From NCBI GenBank assembly GCA_046160865.1, contig JBJXHG010000094.1, forward strand, positions 1-64,000: a stretch of DNA of 64,000 bases, in the 5' to 3' direction. Below, piece after piece: positions 45,480 to 54,466 of the stretch (within the stretch, counting starts at the first letter, position 1; the number at the start of each line of letters is the position of its first letter). The translations under genes and the position numbers were made by a program. The stretch comes from JBJXHG01 sp046160865 (GTDB lineage Bacteria; Planctomycetota; UBA1135; GCA-002686595). The notes beneath the pieces were generated by a model. It was given only the letters and a program-made list of their open reading frames with translations. It did not search any database and had not been told where the DNA came from.

Positions 45480-47705
45480 TCACGGCCAATCGATCGCGAG
45501 CGCGTTGCTGAGGTTCGTCGTCGCCGCGCTGCAGAAATTCGCCGCCGCGTTGCGGTAGAAGAGTTGGTAGTGCGCGGTCGCGCCTGCGGCTTGTGCGGTC
45601 GCGACCGACACCGGCACCGTCTGCACATCGTTCGGATAAGTCCAGATGCCGAGCGGCGCTCCGTTCGTGCCCGCGTTGTGGCCGCCGAAGCGCACGAGGT
45701 CGCCGCTCACACAGCGCACGCCGTCGCCGGACGCGATGCCGGCCGCCGTCGTCGCGTTGCCTTTGATCAGGAACGCGAAGCCCGAGTACACGGCCGCGAC
45801 GTCGCCGGTGAACGTGAGCGTGTCCGGCGTGAGCGTTCCGTTCGCCGAAAGGTGCGCGCCGTCGAGGCTGAACGAGTTCGCGCAGCCGTGACCGGGTGCG
45901 CCGGACGGATTCGGCACGACGTTCGGCGGCGCGCACGGGCACGGAGTCGCGAGCGAGCCATCGCCGAAGCAGTAGGCGACGGACGTGACTCCGTTCACGA
46001 CGAAGTCGAGGAACGGCGTGCTGCCGGTGTTGCCGTGCTCGTCGGTCGACACGGCGCGGTACGCGATCGTGCCGGCGAGCTCGCCCGGGATCTCGCCGCG
46101 GAACACTTGGCCTTGCGAGCTGCGCATCGGGAACGTGAGCGTCGGCCCTCCGTTCACTTGCACCTCGAGGCGCGTGTCGGCGTACCAAGTCGTGTAGTAA
46201 CTCGCGTTGTCGTACACCTGCACGCGCACGACGGTCGGCGCCGGACCGGCGGCGCGATCGGGTGCTTGCTCCAATCGATGGAGCCGCGGCGCGAAGGTGT
46301 CGTCCGCGGTCGTGACATTCAGCGAGAGCGCATTGGCACCTCCTCCGTCGCGCGCCGACATGGCGTCCGTGTCGCCGTCGTCGTCGATATCGGCCGTGTC
46401 CGCGTCGAGCGAGCCGCTGCCGAGCGACAAACCCGGCACGAGCGTCCAGCCTCCGCTCCCGTTCGTGTTCTGGAAGACGTGGTCGGGGCCGCCGAACGCG
46501 GCGATGAAGAGGTCGAGATCGCCGTCGTTCTCGTAGTCGAAGAAGTCGCCTTCGTTGTCGTCGTTGCCGGAGTTCGGGATGGTGAACGTGCAGCAGTACG
46601 TTCCGTCGCCGTCGTTCAGGAACGTGCCGTCACTGAACCCGAGCCAGTTGAGCCCGTAGACGTCGAGGTCGCCATCGTCGTCGAAGTCACCGAGCTCCTG
46701 CGCGTAGTGCCCGCCGCCGAACGCGTAGTTGGGCGGGAAGGTCGCTGCTGCGACGTCGCGAAACGCGGTCAGCACACCGCCGTTCTCCTCCAAGAGGTTG
46801 CGGAACATGCGCGGCAGCTCGCCGCGCGAGCCGTGCAGGAGATCGAGGTCGAGATCGCCGTCGACGTCGCCGATCTCGATGTCGAGCGCCGTCATCGCGA
46901 TGTCGCAGCGCGAGCCATCCGACACCGTCGTGTTGCTCTGGTGCGTCCCGGAGCACCACAGCCCCGGGCTCCCGTTCGTGATCTGCGACGTCGTGAGCTG
47001 GAATCCCGACGGGTTGAACTCCGCGAAATGACCGCTGCCGTCGTTCAGGAACATGCGCGTCGGCACTTGGCCGCCGAACGCACCGCCGTACGTCGAGTGC
47101 ACGAGGTCGAGGTCGCCGTCGTTGTCGAGGTCGCCGAAGTCGCAGTCGCACGACCAATCGATAAAGCCGCCACCTGCGAGCACCGCAATCGAGGGCACGG
47201 AGGATCCCGCGCCGCCGAGCCCGATCCAGCGCGCTGCGGTCTCGTCGACGTAGAACCCGGACGTCGCCGGGGCCGGACCGTTGTTGCGCCACCAGCGGTT
47301 CGTCTGCGGAAAGATCTGCGACGTGTTCGAGACGGAGATGTCGGCGTCGGAATCCGCGTCGAAGTCGACGAACTCGATGTCCCGACTCTGGTCGAGGATC
47401 ACCGGACAGCGCGTCGCCGTCTCGTCGGCGAAGAACCCGATCGTGCCGCTCTGCGCGTGGCCGAGATTGATCCAGATCCGGTTCTGGTCCTGGTCCGAGT
47501 CGCCACCGTCGGCGAACGCTGCATCCCAGTCGCCGTCGAGATCGACGTCGGCGAAGTCGACGTTCTCGGTGCTCGAGTTGTTGAACGGATTGCCCTGCGG
47601 GATCTGGCCGGGCGCGCCGACGAGCTGTGCGCGCGCGTTGCCGATGAACAGCGCCGAAGCGGATGCCGCTGCGAGCGCGACGCGATGGAAGCGCGGAACC
47701 GACAT
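45480..47705 (-). CDS. Secreted FG-GAP/VCBS repeat protein with shared C-terminal domain
   Basis: A 741-residue exported protein with a GAGGAGCAATCC leader before ATG 47705 and a signal peptide cut near GNARA. Residues about 40-480 are eight or so FG-GAP/VCBS repeats with Asp-rich calcium loops (DVDLDGDWDAAF, DLDNDGDLDLVHSTYGG, DFDDDGDLDVYG), the integrin-alpha-like propeller. A beta-sandwich region follows (VRVQVYDNASYYTTWY, IPGELAGTIAYRAVSTDEHGN). The last 160 residues are the cysteine-containing domain (YCFGDG, CPC, GHGCANS, RCVSG, YRNAAANFC, IDW) shared with two other secreted proteins here. A surface adhesin is likely. Confidence 0.9.
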   Translation of the reverse strand: MSVPRFHRVALAAASASALFIGNARAQLVGAPGQIPQGNPFNNSSTENVDFADVDLDGDWDAAFADGGDSDQDQNRIWINLGHAQSGTIGFFADETATRCPVILDQSRDIEFVDFDADSDADISVSNTSQIFPQTNRWWRNNGPAPATSGFYVDETAARWIGLGGAGSSVPSIAVLAGGGFIDWSCDCDFGDLDNDGDLDLVHSTYGGAFGGQVPTRMFLNDGSGHFAEFNPSGFQLTTSQITNGSPGLWCSGTHQSNTTVSDGSRCDIAMTALDIEIGDVDGDLDLDLLHGSRGELPRMFRNLLEENGGVLTAFRDVAAATFPPNYAFGGGHYAQELGDFDDDGDLDVYGLNWLGFSDGTFLNDGDGTYCCTFTIPNSGNDDNEGDFFDYENDGDLDLFIAAFGGPDHVFQNTNGSGGWTLVPGLSLGSGSLDADTADIDDDGDTDAMSARDGGGANALSLNVTTADDTFAPRLHRLEQAPDRAAGPAPTVVRVQVYDNASYYTTWYADTRLEVQVNGGPTLTFPMRSSQGQVFRGEIPGELAGTIAYRAVSTDEHGNTGSTPFLDFVVNGVTSVAYCFGDGSLATPCPCAPPNVVPNPSGAPGHGCANSFSLDGAHLSANGTLTPDTLTFTGDVAAVYSGFAFLIKGNATTAAGIASGDGVRCVSGDLVRFGGHNAGTNGAPLGIWTYPNDVQTVPVSVATAQAAGATAHYQLFYRNAAANFCSAATTNLSNALAIDWP

Positions 47706-47849
47706 GGATTGCTCCTCAGGAACCCAGACTTGCGGAGCGCGCGCCGGCGGCGAAGTGCGGGGACGGAACGCGGCGATCGCGGCGCTCACTATAGCGGCGA
47801 TCCGCGGTCACGACCGGCTGCTCGCAACGAGCGAACGCACGACGCACCC

Positions 47850-47878
47850 GCAGCAGGACGTGGTGAGAAGTGCGGGCC
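47850..47878. repeat. Half-site of the palindromic family (copy F)
   Basis: GCAGCAGGACGTGGTGAGAA, then GTGCGGGCC, is nearly identical to the right end of copy D at 11910-11937. A poor partner arm (TCACGACCGGCTGC) lies about 40 bp to the left. It sits 8 bp beyond the stop of the GT2 gene. Confidence 0.5.
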
Positions 47879-47885
47879 AGCGGAG

Positions 47886-48896
47886 TCACGCCGCGCGGCG
47901 TGTTTCGCTCGACTCGGTGCGTGTGCGATCGCGTCCGTGCGGCGTGCGAGCGCATCCGTAGCGCAGGAAGTCCGCGACCAAGTGCGGCGGATCGTCGACG
48001 GGGCGGCGGCGCACGAACCCGATCGCGCGGCGCAGGAGCGTGCCCGCGAGCCAGGCGAGACTCGCGATCGCGCAGTACGTAGGGCCGTAGTTCTTGACGA
48101 AGTAGCGGCGCCGCGAGTCGAACCAGTAACGCGGACGCCGCTTCGGCGGCTCGTGACGGTTGGTGACGCCCGTGCTCTGGCCAACGAGGTGCACGACGCG
48201 GCTCTCGGGCACGAACCAGCACGGCCAGCCCGCGCGCGCTGCGCGCAGCGTGAAGTCGAGCTCCTCGTAATAAAGGAAGTACTCCTCGTCCATGAGCCCG
48301 ACGTCGTCGAAGACCGCGCGCCGCACGATCATGCTCGCGCCCGACACCCAATCGATCGGGTGCGCGTGGTCGACGAGCGGCGGCGCGATCTTGTAGCGCG
48401 CGAGCACGCGCGACACGGCGCCGATCTGCAGCGTGTGCTCGAGCTCGCCCGGGATCGAGAGGAAACGGAAACGGCAGTGCTGCGGCGTGCCGTCGGGATC
48501 TTCGAGCCGACTGCCGGCGATGCCGACGTCCGCGTGCGCGTCCATGAAAGCGAGCAGCGCGCGCAACGCGCCGGGACGCACCACCGTGTCGGGGTTCAGG
48601 AACAGCACGTACTCGGGCCGGTCGACGGCTGCGTGGTCGAGGAAGCGCTCGGTCGCGCGATTGTTGCCGTACGAGAACCCGCCGTTCGCCGGCAGCGCGA
48701 GCACGCGCGCCCACGCACCGAAGCCGTGCTCCGCGATCGTGCGCTCCAAGAGCTCGACGGAGCCGTCGCCCGACGCGTTGTCCGCGACGACGGCGAGAGC
48801 ACCGGGTAGCTCGGCCATCTCGCTCGCGAGGGAGCGCAAGCAATCGGCGACGAGTGCGCCCGTGCGGTAGTTGACGATCGCGATCAGGAGGCGCAT
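47886..48896 (-). CDS. Family 2 glycosyltransferase (rhamnosyltransferase-like)
   Basis: A 336-residue cytoplasmic GT-A enzyme. It has an IVNYRTGALVADCL start, VVADNASGDGSVELL for nucleotide binding, NGGFSYGNNRA, the DxD-like motif in LFLNPDTVVRPG, then GLMDEEYFLYYEELDF. This pattern is that of WbbL/dTDP-rhamnosyl transferases. Start ATG 48896 is 4 bp after the stop of the polymerase gene. It should add a sugar to the EPS repeat unit; donor and acceptor are unknown. Confidence 0.9.
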   Translation of the reverse strand: MRLLIAIVNYRTGALVADCLRSLASEMAELPGALAVVADNASGDGSVELLERTIAEHGFGAWARVLALPANGGFSYGNNRATERFLDHAAVDRPEYVLFLNPDTVVRPGALRALLAFMDAHADVGIAGSRLEDPDGTPQHCRFRFLSIPGELEHTLQIGAVSRVLARYKIAPPLVDHAHPIDWVSGASMIVRRAVFDDVGLMDEEYFLYYEELDFTLRAARAGWPCWFVPESRVVHLVGQSTGVTNRHEPPKRRPRYWFDSRRRYFVKNYGPTYCAIASLAWLAGTLLRRAIGFVRRRPVDDPPHLVADFLRYGCARTPHGRDRTRTESSETRRAA

Positions 48897-48900
48897 GCGA

Positions 48901-50289
48901 TCAGCTCGAGGTGTAGACGCGCGCGGCCACGAGCGCGTGCGGACGGCGTGAGCTCGCGTGCGGCGCGCGTGCGCGGCGGCGAGCCGGTGCGAGCGCGAGC
49001 CCGGCGAGGCTGCCGAGCGCGAGGAAGTAGATCGGGTTGACGAGCGCGTTCATCAAGCAATCGATCCAGTAGAGTCCGGCGATCGCGCACAGCGCCGCCG
49101 CGGGCGCCAGTTCGCGACGGTGCCAAGTCCGCGGCGGATGCGCGCGCGCGAACGCGACGAGCGGCACGAGGAACGTGCCCATGTACGCGGCGAGACCGAC
49201 GAGCCCGTACATGCCGAGCACGAGGATCCAGAGTCCGTCGACGACGATCAGGTTCTGCGACGGGTCCTCGGGATTCTCGCGGATCATGCTGCGGCCGAAT
49301 CCGCCCCAGCCGAGGAGCGGTTGCTCGAGTGCGCGCGCGGAGAGCAAGTTCTCGTTGTGGATGCGGAACTCGACCGACTCCGCGCGCTCGGCACCGAACG
49401 TCTGCGCGAACTCGATCGCCTCCTGTGCGTCCCACACGCCGGTGCCGCGAATGGCGACGTAGGCGATCGGCACGCAGATCACCAGCACGAACGGGATCTG
49501 CGTGCGGAAGCGGATCGTCGCCCACAGGATCGCGACACCGGCGGCGAGCAGGATCAGCGCACCGGTCGAGCGGCACAGCACGGTCGTCGCGAGCAACGCG
49601 AGCAAGAGCGGTGCGAGCGGGATGCCGCGCACGGCTCGCAGCGCGCGCGCGCGCCACAGCGCGAGGCCGCACAGGCAGGCCGCGCTCATCCACAGACCGA
49701 CCATGAGCCCGTGATTCATGAACACCATCGGGCGATAGCCGCTGTAACGCACGGTCTGAATGAAGTCGTGCTGGTGGAATCCGTACACCCAGCGGTGGAG
49801 TTGCGGGCTCATTCGGATCTCGATCAAGCAGAGCGGCACGTACACGAGCCCGGCGACGAAGATTCCGGTCGCGAGCAGGCGCTGGCGCTGCACATCGGCG
49901 AAGTACATGCGCCCCGTCATGTACGGCAAGCCGTACATGACGGTCTGCTGCAGCGTGGACGAGACCCCGTTGTACGCGCCGAGATCGTTCGCGATCGAAG
50001 TGAAGAACGGCACTGCGCAGAAGCACGCGATCGGCACGTCGACGAGGTGCGGTCGCACGCGCGCGAAGCGGGTCGAATCGAACAGGATCGTGCCGAGTGC
50101 GACGCCGATGTGGATCGTCGCGGACTTGCTGAAGTCCGAGTAACCCGGCAGATCGAACGTGGCGACGGGCAGGAAGAGCTGTCCGAGCAGGTACAGCCAC
50201 AGCACGGTCTTCACCCCGGGTCGGAGCGCGAGCGCGAGGCATGCGAAGGGGACGAAGCCGAAGATCGCGAGGGGGACGAGGAAGCTCAT
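48901..50289 (-). CDS. O-antigen ligase/polymerase-like membrane protein (Wzy)
   Basis: A 462-residue membrane protein with about 11 to 12 helices. The Wzy/O-antigen ligase group is supported by a long periplasmic loop between late helices, with EFRIHNENLLSARALEQPLLGWGGFG (conserved Arg, and the LLGWGGFG turn) and MYGLVGLAAYMGTF after it. It polymerises lipid-linked EPS repeat units in the periplasm, working with Wzx and Wzz. It is the first gene of a two-gene operon with the GT2 downstream. The C-terminal 35 residues are basic and disordered. Confidence 0.85.
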   Translation of the reverse strand: MSFLVPLAIFGFVPFACLALALRPGVKTVLWLYLLGQLFLPVATFDLPGYSDFSKSATIHIGVALGTILFDSTRFARVRPHLVDVPIACFCAVPFFTSIANDLGAYNGVSSTLQQTVMYGLPYMTGRMYFADVQRQRLLATGIFVAGLVYVPLCLIEIRMSPQLHRWVYGFHQHDFIQTVRYSGYRPMVFMNHGLMVGLWMSAACLCGLALWRARALRAVRGIPLAPLLLALLATTVLCRSTGALILLAAGVAILWATIRFRTQIPFVLVICVPIAYVAIRGTGVWDAQEAIEFAQTFGAERAESVEFRIHNENLLSARALEQPLLGWGGFGRSMIRENPEDPSQNLIVVDGLWILVLGMYGLVGLAAYMGTFLVPLVAFARAHPPRTWHRRELAPAAALCAIAGLYWIDCLMNALVNPIYFLALGSLAGLALAPARRRARAPHASSRRPHALVAARVYTSS

Positions 50290-50704
50290 CCGGACGCTCG
50301 CGGCCGCCGGCGACCGGAGCGCGACATGGCCGCGGGCTCGGGCGTCTGGAGCGCGCCGATCTCGTCTTCACAGAGCGCGCGCGGCCGTGAGCTCGCGCGA
50401 CTCGACGCGAAGTCGGGCGAGAACCGCACGACTCGTCGAGATTCGACGATCGGCGTCTGGACCTCCGTGCGAGCGCCGATCTGCCGCCCGCGCCCTCTCC
50501 TCGATGCGCGCGTCATGGTGGACTCACCCGCCATCGGATGCGCGCGACCGAGGTCTTGAGCCTTGCTTTCTGGAACTCGCCCGACAAGACTCCGCATCCC
50601 CAAAGGCAGAGGCTTGTCCAGAGTTGGCTCAAGCGTTTAGGATGTTGCATCCGAAAACGCGCGGCAGAGAAGAGTCGACTGGGATAACCAGCGATAGGAG
50701 GGGA
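50290..50704. other. 415-bp divergent intergenic region
   Basis: Lies between wzy-like (minus) and the secreted protein (plus), so it should hold two promoters. A possible sigma70-like pair for the plus gene is TTGTCC (50614-50619) and TAGGAT (50638-50643) with 18-bp spacing. The ribosome site of that gene is AGGAGGGG at 50696. No repeat or gene found. Confidence 0.35.
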
Positions 50705-52972
50705 ATGATGCCTCGAGAAGAGTCGTGGCCGGGAGTCCGGCCGCACACAGGGCAGGTATTGGCAATGCTGACCGCCGTAATCGCGTGTCTCGTCGCCGTT
50801 GCAACGACTGCACCGATCGCCGTCGCGCGCGAGTTCACACGCGCTGGCTTCGTCGTGCTGCAGTCGTCCGAGTTCGAGACCGCCGGCACGATCGGCGGCC
50901 CGTTTCCCGGGCGCGAGCGGACCTACACCGTCGAGAACCTGACCGACCAGGCGATCACGTGGTCGGCGTTCGCCGACGTCGATTGGATCGAGTTCTCGGT
51001 TGGCGGCGGCGACCTCGAGCCGGGCGAGAGCACGACGGTCGTCGCTGCGCTCGATCCGCACGCGGTGAACGCGCTGCCGGAAGGCGACTATGCGGCGCGC
51101 CTCGTGTTCCGCGACATGACCACGGAGGACTTCGAGCAACGCGAGATCCTCTGCCGCGTGCGCGTCGAGGCGCCGCAGCCAGGTCTGCGCGTCAGTCCCG
51201 GCGACGACTTCGACGTCTCGCTGCGAGTCGGCGATCCGTTCCTGCCCGACGTGCGCACGTACACGCTCGCGAACACGGCGGACACGCCGCTCGCCTGGAG
51301 CGCGGCCGCGAACGCGGAGTGGGTCGAGATCTCGACGACGAGCGGGGAGCTCTTGCCCGGCGAATCGGTCGAAGTGGCCGTCCGCACGAGTCGCGCGCGC
51401 GTCGCGGAGCTCGGCGTCGGTGCGTACGGCGCCGAGGTCTCCTTCACGAACCACACCACCGGCGTCGGTAGCACGGCACGCGGCTGCAACCTCGCGCTCG
51501 CGGCGTCGTCCGCGCTCGGCATCAACTTGATGAAGGTCGTGGACTGGTCGGCCGAGATCCCGTTCAAGGACGCGTTCAAGGAAGCGCGCGGCTGGATTTC
51601 GCACGGCCCGAACTACGTCTGGGATTCGGGCGTGCCGATCGACACCGATGCGATGGGTTGGGTGCGGCGCCTGCAGCCGGGGCAGCAAGCCGGCACGCTG
51701 ATGTTCAACGGCATCAAGGGCCACTACCCCTCGGGCACGTACACGGTGCTGTGGGACGGGAACGGCACGGTCACTGCCGATCACGACGCCGTCGTCACCA
51801 GCCAGCAAGCGGGACGCCTCACGCTGTCCGTCGCGAATCCGAGCGACGGCGGCATCCACCTGAAGATCACCGCCACGGACCCGGCCAACTACGTCCGCAA
51901 CATCAAGGTGATCATGCCTGGCCAACTGTCGACGTACGCGACGCAGCCGTTCCATCCGGTCTTCACGGACCTGATCGACGACTTCGGCGTGCTGCGCTTC
52001 ATGGATTGGGGCCTCACGAACAACTCGCCGGTCGTGAACTGGGCGGACCGCACGACGCCGAGCCATGCGTTCCAGTCGCGCTCACAAGGCGTGGCCCCGG
52101 AGCTGATGATCCAGCTCGCGAACTACACGAAGTGCGATCCGTGGATCTGCATCCCGCACCGCGCGAGCGACGACTACGTGACGCAGCTCGCGACACTCGT
52201 GCGCAACACGCTCGACCCGGCGCGGAAGGTGTACGTCGAGTACAGCAACGAGGTCTGGAACAGCGGCTTCAGCCAGTCGCAGTACGCGCAACAGCAGGGG
52301 CTCGCGCTCGGCTTGTCGTCGAACCCGTTCCAAGCGCAGCTGCGCTTCTACTCGAAGCGCTCCGTCGAGGTCTTCCAGATCTTCCGCACGGTGTTCGGCA
52401 CGCAGCAATCGCGCGTCGTCCGCGTGCTCGCCGGTCAAGCGGCCAACCCGTGGACCGGTCAGACGATCATGGATTGGAACAACGCCTACTCGAACGCGGA
52501 CCTGTACGCCGTCGCGCCGTACTTCGGCGGCTCGTTCGGCAACGCGTCGACGCAGGCACAAGTCGTGACGTGGTCGCTGACCCGCTTGTTCGACGAGATG
52601 CACGCGAACATGGTGAGCATGATGAACACGAACGCGCAGAACGTGACGTCCGCCAATCAGCGCGGTCTGCGTCTGATCGCGTACGAAGGCGGTCAGCACC
52701 TCGTCGGCATCCAGGGCGCCGAGAACAACGCGGCGCTGGCGAACCTCTTCATCGCTGCGAACCGCGATCCGCGCATGCGGGCGCTGTACACGGACTATCT
52801 GACGCGCTGGAAAAACCAGGGCGGTCAGATGTTCGCGGTATTCAACTGCGTCGACGCGTACACGAAGTGGGGTAGCTGGGGCATGCTCGAGTTCATGGAC
52901 GCGAACCGCATCCGCTCGCACAAGTACCAGGCGATCCTGCAGTTCATGACCGTCAACCCGATCTGGTGGTGA
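50705..52972 (+). CDS. Secreted protein: BACON-like domains + glycoside-hydrolase-like barrel
   Basis: A 755-residue exported protein starting ATG 50705 after a strong AGGAGGGG site. A signal peptide (about 18-40) is followed by two BACON-like beta-sandwiches (about 50-140: YTVENLTDQAITWSAFADVDWIEF; 155-250: YTLANTADTPLAWSAAANAEWVEI). The remaining 490 residues look like a (beta/alpha) barrel with VEYSNEVWNSGF, a Glu-containing motif typical of clan-GH-A-like proteins, and a later AYEGGQHL that could supply the second Glu. BACON domains bind glycans or mucin in related proteins. Placed inside the EPS cluster, it may trim, bind or crosslink the polymer outside the cell; the reaction is unproven. 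Confidence 0.7.
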   Translation: MMPREESWPGVRPHTGQVLAMLTAVIACLVAVATTAPIAVAREFTRAGFVVLQSSEFETAGTIGGPFPGRERTYTVENLTDQAITWSAFADVDWIEFSVGGGDLEPGESTTVVAALDPHAVNALPEGDYAARLVFRDMTTEDFEQREILCRVRVEAPQPGLRVSPGDDFDVSLRVGDPFLPDVRTYTLANTADTPLAWSAAANAEWVEISTTSGELLPGESVEVAVRTSRARVAELGVGAYGAEVSFTNHTTGVGSTARGCNLALAASSALGINLMKVVDWSAEIPFKDAFKEARGWISHGPNYVWDSGVPIDTDAMGWVRRLQPGQQAGTLMFNGIKGHYPSGTYTVLWDGNGTVTADHDAVVTSQQAGRLTLSVANPSDGGIHLKITATDPANYVRNIKVIMPGQLSTYATQPFHPVFTDLIDDFGVLRFMDWGLTNNSPVVNWADRTTPSHAFQSRSQGVAPELMIQLANYTKCDPWICIPHRASDDYVTQLATLVRNTLDPARKVYVEYSNEVWNSGFSQSQYAQQQGLALGLSSNPFQAQLRFYSKRSVEVFQIFRTVFGTQQSRVVRVLAGQAANPWTGQTIMDWNNAYSNADLYAVAPYFGGSFGNASTQAQVVTWSLTRLFDEMHANMVSMMNTNAQNVTSANQRGLRLIAYEGGQHLVGIQGAENNAALANLFIAANRDPRMRALYTDYLTRWKNQGGQMFAVFNCVDAYTKWGSWGMLEFMDANRIRSHKYQAILQFMTVNPIWW

Positions 52973-53173
52973 GCGCGTTCCGCGGGCGGCGGACGTGACG
53001 AAGAGCGCCTTTCAGGGTGAACCGCCTCGGCGAAGGCTGCGACGAGCCGAGGCGAGCAAGACGGGCCGACGATGCGTATTGCGCCGCAATACTCAGAGGA
53101 GGCGCAACGCCGCGAGCCCGGGTCGGCGCGGCCTGCGACGGGGCGGGGCATTCTGAAAGGTGCTCGAAGATCT

Positions 53174-53201
53174 GCGACCCGCTCGATCACGAGCGGGTCG
53201 C
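53174..53201. terminator. 12-bp hairpin between converging genes
   Basis: GCGACCCGCTCG (53174-53185) pairs exactly with 53190-53201 across a 4-nt loop. It spans the stop codon of the GT4 gene (53187..53189) and lies about 200 bp after the plus-strand gene, so it could terminate both. Confidence 0.6.
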
Positions 53202-54461
53202 GGCATTTCGGAAGAGATCGGCCAGGCACCGTGCTTCCGTGCGCGAGTCGTGCTGCTCGCGCACTCGCGCCGCACCGGCGGCGCCCATCGCGACGAGCCT
53301 CTCGCGCGGTGTGGTGATCGCCTCGCGCATCGCACCGACGAGATCGTCGAGCGATCCCGCGGGCACGACCCATCCGTCGACACCGGTTTCGACGAGCTCC
53401 GGAATGCCGGCGATGTACGTGCTGATCACCGGGCGGCCGAGCGCCAGGGATTCCATGAAAACGACGGGCAAGCCTTCGTCGAAGCTCGGCAGCACCATCG
53501 CCGTCGAGCTCTGGATCTGCGCGCACACGTCGCGCGTTCCCATCCAGCCGAGGATCCGCACGCGCTCCTCGAGTCCGAAGCGGCGCACGTGCTTTTCGAC
53601 CGTCGGACGGAAGTCGCCGTCGCCGACGAGCGCGATCTCGAAGTCGTGCCCCTCTTCGGCGAGCACGTGCGCAGCTTCGACGAGCAGCACGTGGCCTTTC
53701 TCCGGGCTCAAGCGTGCGACGCACACGAAGCGCGTCCGCGACGGGAGCGGAGCCGGTTCGGCGGCCAGGAAGGTCTCGTCGACACCGCAGTGCACGAGGT
53801 GCATCTTCTTCCAGTTCTGCGGGCGCGCGTCGCGGAACATCTGGCTGCGGCCGTGGTGGCTGATCGCGATCAGGAATTCGCAGCGCTCGATCTTCTCCTG
53901 GAACTCACCGAACGGCGACAGCAGCGAGAGCTCCGGCCCGTGCACCGTGAAGCTGAACGACGGTCCGCCGAGCGCGTGGCACAGCGCGGCGACGGTGGCC
54001 GAGTTGGATCCGAAGTGCGCGTGCACGTGATCGATCTCCGCCTCGCGCAACCAACGCACGCACAGGCACGCCTCGGCGAGGTAGACGAGGTGATACGCGA
54101 GCCCGCGGTGCGAGCTCGCACCCATGCGTAACGCCGTGCGCAACGCGCTCGCGAAGCGAACTGGCCGCGCGATCGCGGTCTTGAGTGCGTTCCACATGAG
54201 TACCGGCAGGCCGCCGGACAACACGACGCGCGTGCGCGCTCGCTCGGCGGCGTCCTCGGCGTTGACGAGCGGCTCGTTCACGGCGCGGATCGAGATGCGC
54301 TCGACGTCGATCCCGCAGGCCTCGACGCCCTTGATCTCGCGAAAGATCCAGGCGTGGCTGATCTTCGGGTACTGATTGACGAGGTACGCGACCTTCAGCC
54401 GCCGTGCGCCGGACGATGCGGCGAGCGCGTGCTCGCGTGCGGGCTTCGTAGTGATGTTCAT
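53187..54461 (-). CDS. Family 4 glycosyltransferase
   Basis: A 424-residue GT-B enzyme; start ATG 54461 follows the upstream GT2 stop by 5 bp. Landmarks: NQYPKISHAWIFREIKG at the N-terminus, HVHAHFGSNSATVAAL, FTVHGPEL in the acceptor domain, then VARLSPEKGH, LVGDGDFRP and the donor motif PSFDEGLPVVFMESLALGRPVI (E-x7-E), ending in GIPELVETGVDGW. It transfers a sugar in EPS assembly. It is the last gene of the minus-strand operon that begins with the PEID-CTERM protein (59389). Confidence 0.93.
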   Translation of the reverse strand: MNITTKPAREHALAASSGARRLKVAYLVNQYPKISHAWIFREIKGVEACGIDVERISIRAVNEPLVNAEDAAERARTRVVLSGGLPVLMWNALKTAIARPVRFASALRTALRMGASSHRGLAYHLVYLAEACLCVRWLREAEIDHVHAHFGSNSATVAALCHALGGPSFSFTVHGPELSLLSPFGEFQEKIERCEFLIAISHHGRSQMFRDARPQNWKKMHLVHCGVDETFLAAEPAPLPSRTRFVCVARLSPEKGHVLLVEAAHVLAEEGHDFEIALVGDGDFRPTVEKHVRRFGLEERVRILGWMGTRDVCAQIQSSTAMVLPSFDEGLPVVFMESLALGRPVISTYIAGIPELVETGVDGWVVPAGSLDDLVGAMREAITTPRERLVAMGAAGAARVREQHDSRTEARCLADLFRNAATRS

Positions 54462-54466
54462 GCGGG

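Noticed and set aside
45399..48809. A 1136-codon plus-strand open frame
   Set aside because: Runs antisense across the FG-GAP protein, an intergenic gap and the GT2 gene; no start or domain of its own.
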